From Cristatella mucedo (lineage: Eukaryota > Bryozoa > Phylactolaemata > Cristatellidae): a stretch of DNA of 64,000 bases. The notes beneath the pieces were generated by a model, which saw only the letters and a list, made by a program, of their open reading frames with translations, made no database searches and had not been told where the DNA came from. Below, piece by piece: positions 20,146 to 28,783 of this stretch. The translations under genes and the position numbers were made by a program. The stretch is taken from positions 2,761,001-2,825,000 of the forward strand of contig WPIO01000023.1 of NCBI GenBank assembly GCA_009760855.2. Reading direction: 5' to 3'. Each line of letters starts with the position of its first letter. Position 1 is the first letter of the stretch.

Positions 20146-20649
20146 GTGTGCTACATAGAAATGGAAACCCAAGAAAAGAAATGTGTTGTCCTCGAATATG
20201 CTAAAGTTTGTATTGCTAAGGGAAAACTGTCTCACATTCACGTTGTAGAAAGATTGACTAGAGACTCAAAACCATATCTAAATGCATGGATTGATATCAC
20301 CCAAGATATGATTCCGTTCCTACAAAGTATAGTTAATCGTGCTAGTGAGCAAATCTATTTTCATAGGTATGATCTGTCACAAAGATATACTATTGCAGCT
20401 AGATTTGATTTCGGTAATAAACCAAGTCTTTTCTTTGATCAAAAGAACAAGCAAAAGACATTTACGAGTACACGTGAAATCATTCAGAAACCAGGAAACG
20501 ACTTTGGTACCACAGATGTTCTTGATAGAAGCTATGTTACTAAAGACCATTATAACTCAGAGCCAAGACTAAATATAAGAATCAAACTAAATCAAGTTAA
20601 AGTTTATAATGATCAAAAACGATCAGATTTCGTACCTGCAGATTATTAA
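20146..20649 (+). CDS. Unknown Polinton protein, intact 167-codon frame
   Basis: One of the few long uninterrupted frames in the element. A later ATG (METQEKKCVVLEYAKVC) may be the real start. It is mixed alpha/beta by composition, with no signal peptide, membrane segment or motif that I recognise. Plus-strand, downstream of the zinc-ribbon gene. It could be a virion protein; I cannot assign it. Confidence 0.5.
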   Translation: MCYIEMETQEKKCVVLEYAKVCIAKGKLSHIHVVERLTRDSKPYLNAWIDITQDMIPFLQSIVNRASEQIYFHRYDLSQRYTIAARFDFGNKPSLFFDQKNKQKTFTSTREIIQKPGNDFGTTDVLDRSYVTKDHYNSEPRLNIRIKLNQVKVYNDQKRSDFVPADY

Positions 20650-20773
20650 AAAAGTAAGTAAAAAACAATGTTTACAAACAAAAGCATTAGTTGGATTAGC
20701 TTAGGTATAAATTTCTTCTACCTTTTTTCGTTTTATGCCCAGCATTTTTTTTTAATATTTCTAGCATAATTTG

Positions 20774-21330
20774 TTATCTATTTAGACTTGCAGGATTTGA
20801 TACTTTATCCTTTAGGAAATTAATAGCAAATGAATCATTTAGAGCGCCTCCTATACCTAACCCTAATTTTGCTTTTGCAGCCATAATTGCAGCAACAGTT
20901 TTTGCATCTTCTCTAACATACCCAGGTTGCCTTGGATCTAGAGCAATACGAGCTGCTGACTCAGCAAGCACTAAGACATAAATTCACGGTCCTGGATTAG
21001 TGCTCATTGATCTATATCGTTGACACCTTGATAACATTGTTCCATTCTTTCACTTGAATTGTGTTCCTCGTCCAATATATGAATAACACGATGTATTATT
21101 AAAAGATGCGTCTGGAACAAACTCTCGTTTTACTCCTGACGGTAATCTGAGATGGAATTCTCTACCGCCGCATAATTTTTTTATAAAGTTAAAAATACAA
21201 GATCCAAGTTTTCTATTAGCCTGTTGTTGTTTAGCACTGTATCTGCATTCCCATGCCGGAATTTTCTCACTTTTTAATTCTAGTTGGTTGAGTTTTTGTT
21301 ACTAGAGTCGTACTTGTCCCAGTTAAGTCT
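20774..21330 (-). pseudogene. Phospholipase-A2-like (parvovirus VP1u-type) gene, decayed
   Basis: On the minus strand one block reads YSYIGRGTQF, like the Ca2+-binding glycine loop of this PLA2 class. Then come VNDIDQ and, after a stop, ALIQDREF at the position of the catalytic His-Asp-x-x-Tyr, here with Gln and Phe replacing His and Tyr. The downstream frame 20971-20774 contains EDAKTVAAIMAAKAKLGLG, a lysine/alanine-rich tail expected after the domain. In viruses such domains help a particle leave endosomes. Altered active-site residues and stops show this copy is dead. Assignment is from motif order only. Confidence 0.5.
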
Positions 21331-21479
21331 TCGTGTTTGAATCTAATTGAAATAGGTTCTTTTGATTTAGCAATTAGATTTCTATGGTAGTCCAACAGTG
21401 TAATTTTGGTTTCATGATACTCCATTCTATAATAATCAATCTTTCATTTATGGCTCAAAAAACTATTATATACAAAAAA

Positions 21480-21965
21480 ATGACAGATGCTTTCAGAGAT
21501 CGCGTCCTTGAACTTCTACACTATGAGCCAGATACAAGTAAATTCTTTTGGAAATTTTCTAGAGGAGGAGGAACAGATTTGGCCCAGAGGCAGGAATAAC
21601 TCATAAAAATGGTTACCGAGAAATAAAGATATATGGAAAAATGTATCAATCACACAGACTTGCTTGGCTAGTAATGACAGGAGATAATCCTATTAAATAA
21701 ATTGATCATATTGATAATGATAAAAAAATAAAAAATTTAATAATTTAAATGAGGAAACTAGTTCAGAGAATAACAGAAACAAAGGAAGAAAAATGATCAA
21801 CACTTCTGGCTTTATTGGAGTTAACTGGAATTATAGAGCTAATAAATGGCATGCGTGTTTTGCTATACATTTTGGATATAGTTAATGCTTCTTTGACAAT
21901 ATTGAAGAAGCACTAGTAGTAAGAGACATGGCAGCTATTCGATTACACTTGCATTCACAAGACTA
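21480..21965 (+). pseudogene. HNH endonuclease with AP2-like C-terminus (phage/homing type), broken
   Basis: It begins MTDAFRDRVLELLHYEPDTS, the N-terminal module common in phage HNH enzymes. Then come GYREIKIYGKMYQSHRLAWL and, after an in-frame stop, IDHIDNDKKIKN, which holds the His/Asn metal-binding centre. After this, SGFIGVNWNYRANKWHACF is a typical AP2-like DNA-binding module. A frameshift near 21575-21590 and stops near 21700 and 21883 disable it. Such enzymes spread by homing in phages and algal viruses. Its presence in an animal Polinton is unusual. Confidence 0.8.
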
Positions 21966-22134
21966 AATTTTAACTATTGTTTGACAGAAGATAATAGACT
22001 AGTTCACTTCACAGACTTTTATTTTTTTACATCGTCGTTTCAATTCCTCTCTTAGTTTTAACATTCAGTTGTGAATTTTTTTTCATGTTTTACCTCGGGA
22101 ATAAAGATTAGCTAGAGGAGTTGCTTACTCAGCC

Positions 22135-22443
22135 TCATAACCATAAGTCTTTTTTTCCACCAATCCTAGATCGTTTAACCTTTTTTATGTCAGGTTTTAG
22201 TTTATCAGAATAGTCCGCTCCAGAATTCTCAACCAATTCTTTTAATTTCTTTAAGGAGTCTAATCTTTTATTCATTTCTGAGCTTCGCACTTTTTCTGAT
22301 ATGTCTATATCTATCCCCTGGTCTAGTAATTCTATCATCTTTTTTATAACAACAATTGCGTTGTTAAGTATAGAGCTCTGTAAGCTTAAAGCATTCATTC
22401 GTTTTTCATGTGCATTCATTGGCGGGGCTCTAGCTGTAAACAT
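22135..22443 (-). CDS. Unknown Polinton protein, coiled-coil-like
   Basis: 102 codons, charged and helix-prone (ALSLQSSILNNAIVVIKKMI ... LKKLKELVENS), ending in a basic stretch (KKVKRSRIGGKK). It overlaps the end of the hydrophobic-peptide frame upstream by a few bases. No family recognised; possibly a minor virion or core protein. Confidence 0.4.
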   Translation of the reverse strand: MFTARAPPMNAHEKRMNALSLQSSILNNAIVVIKKMIELLDQGIDIDISEKVRSSEMNKRLDSLKKLKELVENSGADYSDKLKPDIKKVKRSRIGGKKDLWL

Positions 22444-22655
22444 TGTAAGTCAACTTTTTTCTTTATAAATCCTGCTACAGTCACAGCAATGGAAACAGCA
22501 AGACTCACAGTGCCAACTACGCTTGTTATACTTGCTACAATAGCCGGCAACGCTGGAAGAAAGCCACCAGATCGTACTTGAAGAAAAAATGTTGACCTAG
22601 ACTTAGGATCTAGTTGATATGCATCCCAATTTACTTCTGCTTCAAATGTTTCCAT
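22416..22655 (-). CDS. Hydrophobic virion-type peptide, Polinton
   Basis: 79 codons. The centre has GGFLPALPAIVASI followed by a continuous hydrophobic run and KKK. The glycine-glycine-hydrophobic block resembles membrane-active, protease-matured minor capsid peptides of the adenovirus/adintovirus group. That role is inferred from composition and context. Just upstream (22660-23200) the same strand is a decayed coding region with HGGSVEKGIQSGIYTTKEIL and KAAIKIARKIAMKLS. Confidence 0.4.
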   Translation of the reverse strand: METFEAEVNWDAYQLDPKSRSTFFLQVRSGGFLPALPAIVASITSVVGTVSLAVSIAVTVAGFIKKKVDLQCLQLEPRQ

Positions 22656-22659
22656 TAGA

Positions 22660-23200
22660 AATTTACTTGGATTCAGATACTAATCAGAATTAGATTTGTC
22701 TGCTTCTAGTAGTATCTCATTTATATAATAAACAATCTCCAAAGGTGCAACCATTTTGGAAAGGCCTGCTTTCTTCTCTTCTATGGTCTTCCATGAAACA
22801 TTACAATACTTTCCAGACGCAACATCATCAACAATTCCTGTTATTCCTAATAGAAATCCTTTAATTGTGTTTTACAGTTCCAATAGCTTTTAATGATTTA
22901 AAAACCTTTGGAAAAATTGTAGCAATTTTATGTGATGCTCTTTAACTAAGTTTCATTGCAATTTTTCGAGCAATTTTGATTGCTGCTTTAGACCCAAGTT
23001 CTGTTGCTGTTGTTGTACTAGATAAAATTTCCTTTGTAGTATAAATGCCAGATTGTATACCTTTCTCAACAGATCCACCATGTTTTATTAAAACTTTTTC
23101 AAATTTACAAAAAGCTTGTTTGTTTTACTTCTTTGCCGTTTATCTCCACTGTCTTTCCTTGTATTAGTTATAAGAACCGAGCCTTTACCATTTTTTTATC
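22660..23200 (-). pseudogene. Decayed minus-strand coding region, Polinton
   Basis: A readable segment near 23085-22945 (HGGSVEKGIQSGIYTTKEIL, then an Ala/Lys/Ile-rich amphipathic run) is followed by several stops. It was probably one gene with the hydrophobic-peptide frame downstream. Family not recognised. Confidence 0.35.
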
Positions 23201-23579
23201 TATATGATATAGTGGGCATTATTCCAAAAACCAATGGTAAATTATTTATAGATCTTGACTATAATTATATAATATAGTAACTAACTTATGCTATTCAATC
23301 AATGATTCTGATGGAATAACACTAGATTATCCTTTAGGTTCTGACTTTTGAAATAACGTACCGAATAATGTTCCAGGAGATAGCTTTAGTTTCTGATTGT
23401 TCTAGTTGATTGCGAAAGAATCGTGGAATATTTAAATCACAACCTAATAGTGCTAATGCTACTGGCATCTCTGGAGATTCTGCTGGTGGAAGTTCTTACC
23501 AGAGTAATTATCCATGCATAGACTATGGTTTACTTAAGAATAAGACACAGTTTTCACTAGTATCTCAAACACTACTCTT

Positions 23580-23894
23580 GACATAGGACTAAATAATATT
23601 ACTTCTTTGAAAGACTCAAGCACGGGATTAGTAAGTAAAAGTAAACAAACAGTAGATAGTTGTAAACAGCAGTGTTACTTTAGATACATAAGGCTAACAC
23701 GTTTTCCAGCTATACTTACTTTAAGTAGCCTAGGTCTTACTATTCAATTTAACGGAACAGGAACAGTAAGTTCGGTTTCACAACAAACTCCTGCAGAAAT
23801 TTCTGTAATAGATCTAATGGGAAATATTATCAGATTGGCCACACCTTTTCCAACATTTGTTCCTGTCGTTGTAAACAATTTCGGTATATATTGA
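23580..23894 (+). pseudogene. Plus-strand Polinton frame of unknown function
   Basis: The segment begins LDIGLNNITSLKDSSTG, echoing the repeat motif of the fibre-like region downstream. It continues in a Ser/Thr/Val-rich beta-type sequence (LTLSSLGLTIQFNGTGTVSS). It ends at the stop near 23892. It may be the upstream part of the fibre gene or a separate structural gene. Confidence 0.35.
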
Positions 23895-24078
23895 GTATTC
23901 TACGGTAGAGTAATGAAAAGGTGTTTTTGCCGACTTGACAAGAGATAATACTTTTGGTATTTCTGGCACTTTAATTCTAGAAATGGAACTCGATGGCTCA
24001 TGGGATTGTATGATTGATAACTTTGAAGTATATAGTTCTGTTTCATACGTAGAATTTCTCGTAAGCATAGTATAGAAA

Positions 24079-25870
24079 ATGTCACTAGGTTATCGAAGAA
24101 AAGGATCTCAAGTAAAGAATTATATTCGAAGGAGAGATGATATACATTCTAGTTCACTGAATATGAATCAGAATCTAATAAAGAATCTTGGAGATCATGT
24201 TGATCCAGGAGACGCAGTAAACCGAAAGTAGATCGATGCAATTTTTGTTACTAAACTTTCTATAGGAACTACAGCACATGGAAATATTAATATGAATAAT
24301 CATTGTTTGATATATCTTGCTAATCCTGTTAATCCAAGCGATACCGATACTAAAGATTATGCTGACACTAAGTTATCAAAATAATGTAGAGAAATAAATG
24401 GAATTGTAACTGTAAATGGTTTGATTGGTGTTAGTGTGCCTCCATACTCTAATGAAGAGCTTCCAAATAAGGGCTATTTATATAGTAACTTTGTTAAATT
24501 AAGCGGCGATGCTATGGATGGCAATTTAAATATGAGAGGTAATGCAAATTTTATTACAAGAGACCCTGCTGATCCTAATGATGGTGTTAATCTTGGTTAT
24601 CTAAATAAAGTATCAGATGGAAATATAATGACTGTCACATTTCTTGTAACAGAAATACAGAAATATATATAACAGAAATACAAAATACACAGAAATACAG
24701 AAATGCAAATACAGAAACAGAAATACAGAAATACAAAAATACAAGAAATACAAAAATACACACACTACAGAAATACAAAAAAGATAAGCAATAAATTATG
24801 GATTACTAATTTAGGGGATGTTGTAATTCCTAGAGGAGTACTTGTAGTTGGAGCAACATATGTTACTCACAGTGTTGGGACAAAAGTACTTATGCCGCCG
24901 GTGACAAAAGACCTGGATTACAGGGTACAATCTGGTGTTAATAAATTAGATGCAAATAAAAAACTAATACTTAGTAAATTTTTTATAGCAGGATCGGATT
25001 TATTTGACAGACGAATAAGTGTGTTTATATAAAAATAAGATAAATGTTAACATGAAAGTACTTAGATATGAAAGGATCGCTGGATCTTGGTTTGAATAAA
25101 ATAACAAACCTTGAAAACACTGTAGATAAATTAAAATCAGTTAATACAACTTTTTCTGATAATAATTATCTTAGGATGATTCGGGTGAAGTAACAAGAGG
25201 AGATTTATCAGCCAACTCTAAAAAATATGTTAGGTTATTAGGGCCGATTAATGAAAGTGACATAGCTACTAAAAATAATATCTCAATGTAAACAGTTGAA
25301 CAAGAAATCAAGAGACAATTACCAATGTGTTGAAAGAGAATGCTCCTACAGAAGGTTTCTATTCAATAGATAATGCTTTTAAGAAATTTTTAAGAAAGAC
25401 TCGCTCATTCATTTATGTTAGAAATAAAATACCTTTATCAATTTATGGAAACCTAAGTGTTCCAAGAGCTCTTAATGTAGGAAAAATGGCGATAATTCTT
25501 TATCTAGGTTAATTGATGTAGAAATAAATAAACCAATAGTGTTAATATAAAAGATAATAAAGAAGTGATAGTTAGAAACTGCTATCATGAATTTTATTCT
25601 CATGGATCTATTACTTCAAATTTACTATCTATTAAATTATCTTATAATTCTGGGATAGAAAATAATAACATGTTGATATTAGATGTTTCTATAAATAACT
25701 GTATTACTTACGGTGATCCTTGATTTAAAAAAAAATATTAAATCCAATGTTAGTTATTTAGTTTATTTTCAACCACGTCAATTTATAACTCAAAGCTACC
25801 TTGATGTCAAAGAAATTGGAATACTAACAGGAGTTGTATTTTCACAATTAAATTCAGTGAATTACTACTA
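24079..25870 (+). pseudogene. Phage-tail-fibre-like repeat protein, Polinton, decayed
   Basis: Starting MSLGYRRKGSQVKNYIRRRD, the region repeats a motif of the form N-[LI]-[ND]-[ML]-x-x-x-x-I-x-x-L followed about ten residues on by P-x-D/N-x-x-D. Examples are LNMNQNLIKNLGDHVDPGDA, INMNNHCLIYLANPVNPSD, LNMRGNANFITRDPADPND and LDLGLNKITNLENTVDK. This is the shaft-type repeat known from phage tail fibres and some large-virus fibres. Stops near 24229, 24382 and 24670, a microsatellite at 24655-24785 and further stops break it. The C-terminal part (25327-25725) may be a head domain. Its likely role was receptor-binding fibre; the copy is not functional. Confidence 0.6.
24655..24785 (+). repeat. 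Microsatellite (acagaaatac)n
   Basis: About 130 bp of cagaaatacaaaa-type units inside the fibre-like region, interrupting its frame. Confidence 0.8.
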
Positions 25871-25910
25871 AACTTTCCAGTCTAAACTCTCCTGTAGAAA
25901 TTCTGTTGGT

Positions 25911-26186
25911 TCATTTAAACCAGAAAACTGCCCTGAGTCTAATGCCTTTGTTATTCGTTCGGTGGTTTAAATCTTTAATGTAAGCCTCTGACTTTAAATT
26001 TTTTATAGTATCTATTTTTAAGTCTTTGAGAAACTCGGAGAAAACAGAACCATCGTGAACTTTTGCAAAGATGCATGAAATCTCTGGATTATATTGATGG
26101 ATTCTTAGAGCTTTGTATTCTAGAACAGGTCTTAAAGACTCTAGTAGCGAACTACTGATGTCTTCAATACGACCTATTGGAAACAA
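25911..26186 (-). pseudogene. Unknown Polinton frame
   Basis: 91 codons with no start context upstream. It includes ISSSLLESLRPVLEYKALRI and HDGSVFSEFLKDLKIDTIKN. Mixed charged/hydrophobic composition, no motif recognised. A readable extension upstream to about 26265 suggests the N-terminus is broken. Confidence 0.3.
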
Positions 26187-26268
26187 GCAAATCTTAAAAT
26201 TTGAGTATTGTTGACCTTGAACCTCACTAAGTTTATCAGTGCATCTGTAGCTTGTATTGAAACCATTT

Positions 26269-26510
26269 CTATAATATTGTTTTATTTTTATTGGCCAATA
26301 GCCATTGTAGACGATGTAGATGACGAAGTAGATGACGAAGTAGGTGCTCGAGCAGATGACGAGTAGATGAAGCTGATGGGGCTGACGTCAGTGTAGTTCC
26401 AGCAAGAGAAGCCTCGTGTTGCTTTCTGTCTAGCACTGATTCCATCAGATAGGTTAGGTAAAATAGCATAACACTTGTCTTTAAAAATACCTGAGATATC
26501 TGTTTTCATT
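26269..26510 (-). pseudogene. Ser/Thr-rich Polinton frame
   Basis: 73 codons starting MKTDISGIFKDKCYAILPNL and ending in a Ser/Thr tract (SSTSSSTSSTMAIGQ). It is frame-shadowed by a His/Leu-rich alternative. The tract comes from a gatgacgaagta repeat in the DNA at 26311-26346. Family unknown. Confidence 0.3.
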
Positions 26511-26576
26511 CCTTATACGCCCGAGATGACTGTAGAGATATCTGTTTTCATTCCTTATACGCCCGAGATGACTGTA
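26493..26576 (+). repeat. Exact 42-bp tandem duplication
   Basis: gagatatctgttttcattcc ... gatgactgta at 26493-26534 is repeated at 26535-26576. 42 bp keeps the reading frame. Confidence 0.9.
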
Positions 26577-26639
26577 GAAATACTTGGAAGTTGACTAGCA
26601 ATCCATGTTGTATAACCAGAATTTTCACCAGGAGTATCT

Positions 26640-27170
26640 AGAAGGTTGTCAACTTTTGACCTAACAGTAGATTCAGATCTGAAGTAACATGAGTGATACT
26701 AGAGCTGATTAGTTTTTGTGCTTCAGCAGCACATTCATCTAGATAGAACTTCTTTACTGAATGGTCTGTCATTACTGAATTATCAGAGTCAAGTACTTGT
26801 GCGTCACAAGCTGTCATTCCAGATTTAGCAAGATAGTCTACATACGACTTTAGTAGATTTGCAGATTTAGCAATATAAGGGTATGAGATATCATTGGTTT
26901 GTGTTAAAGTAGTTGTTAAAATTTTCCTATACTTAACAATTTTGTTTAATTAAATGGAAGTAACAATCTGTGCTCCAGATTTTGGTTTTGGGGACTTCTT
27001 TTCTGCTTCAGCTAGCATTTTATTAATCTTTCCTCGGAACTCCATTAATTTATCACATGTTCACAAATATCATCGAGAATGGTAATATATGAACTATCTA
27101 GATCAGGGATTAGTTTATCTAGTGAATTTTTAACAATTCTTTTATCTCCTCCTTTTAGTTTTTTATACAA
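26640..27170 (-). pseudogene. Decayed minus-strand Polinton gene
   Basis: Open segments include one of about 95 codons between roughly 26930 and 26640 (SANLLKSYVDYLAKSG, KKFYLDECAAEAQKLI). Upstream segments include KLKGGDKRIVKNSLDKLI and KMLAEAEKKSPKPKSGAQIV. Helical and charged, family unknown. It reads in the same direction as the polymerase gene. Confidence 0.35.
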
Positions 27171-27246
27171 ATTTTAACTTCCGTTTCTCTAGATTTCTCA
27201 CAACTCAGAATTCTTGAGACACACGTTTCTATATAGTAATATTTTT

Positions 27247-27568
27247 TTATAGTTCATCTTCTTCATTGGTATACTCATATTGAGTTTCTTCTTCAAAGCA
27301 AAAAGCTTGATCATAGTCGTTAAAGTCATCTTCATCTTCAGTTTCAGTTTCTTCAGCTACAGTTTCGTTCGTCTTCTGGGTTGCAATCAAGATCATCATC
27401 AGGATCGTCACTGGTATGATTTTTGGGTTCACTTTCATATTCATCTTCTCTTGAAAATTTGACTTCAATTTTTAATTTATTTATCTCTATAACAGTAGAT
27501 TTTCCTTTTTTAAGTAAAATTTTGCCTGCTTCTTCTAGTGCCATCTCTCTAATTTTCTCATTCTCCAT
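27247..27568 (-). pseudogene. Acidic-tailed Polinton protein, one frameshift
   Basis: The N-terminal part (27568-27353) begins MENEKIREMALEEAGKILLK. It turns acidic (SEPKNHTSDDPDDDLD). The acidic C-terminus continues in another frame to a stop at 27247 (EETETEDEDDFNDYDQAF). One frame change near 27355-27365 separates them. It lies just downstream of polymerase B. No family recognised. Confidence 0.45.
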
Positions 27569-28783
27569 TTCAATTTTTCATTCATACATTTCCTTAATTA
27601 TTTCTCTTAAATCGTGCTCAATTTGAACTTTAATTTTTCCTCATGATTTTGTCTTCAGCAATCTTCATGTTTTCTTGTAGGCATATATGTAGAAATATTG
27701 TAACTACATTCAAAAATTTTTTCACTAGTCTCTTTTATTCTATAATGGCCATAAGCATAACTGTGGAGGCCGCAGTCTAACCAGTAGCGTTTGCTTTTCA
27801 AACGCTGATAGTGCTACTTTATTAAGTCTATCAGTGAACAGCTCATGCCTCTTTTGAACTCTCTTATATAAATCTCTTCTCTGTTTTTCACTTACTCCTA
27901 CAATACTCGCTCCTTTAAAGCCAACCACATGATCATTTAAGCATTCAATAATGGTTTCCTGACCCATTGCATTTTTTAAAACGGAGCTAGTAGTTTGCAC
28001 CCGACTTTCCCCCACCATCAGCATATCTTATTGAATAAAGCTTAAGTCTTAATGCAAAAACTTCTTCAATAATCTTTACTCGACCTCGTCCTTAAACTTT
28101 CCAATGTTATCACTATCAAACCTCTCTGGCATTGATTTCATATTATCATATTCATTTGGTGTCTCATTATCTATTATCAAAGAATCCGTATGTGTATATA
28201 CAAACTTTACCTTTTCTCCATACTTTGGTTTTAGCACACCATATTGAAACTTGTGTATGTGTAATTTTGATAAATCAAGAATTGTACTGCCAACAAAGAT
28301 AGGTTTATTTAGTTTAGTCTTTTGTCGCTTCATTTGCAATATAGTTAATCTCTCTCCAAAATTTCCAAAGTCTGTTATTCTTGGATCCCTCATTAGTTTA
28401 GCAAATTTCTTTTACCTCTTTGTTCCTTAGTTACACTTACAATACAATTTTTAACTCTTCTCTCAACATCCTCACGTTTCTTACCATAAAAAGCATTCGT
28501 TATTAATTTACATAAGTTTCTTATAAGCTTTTTGTTAGAATTTTTTGCTTTCACATCAGTGCACATTTCAATATAATGCCTAAGCCAAGAAGTTTGCTTA
28601 AATCTAAAAACTCTTTTTACTTGAACAATCATTCCGTGGGTTAACCAAAATTTTATATATCTATAATGAACTAACTGATCTTTCTTTTCAATAAAATCAC
28701 ACATTAACTTTGAAATTGTAGTTGCCCCTGTTTTAAACTTTGTTGGAAATTCAGACAATTCATCACAACTAACAACTCTGCTT

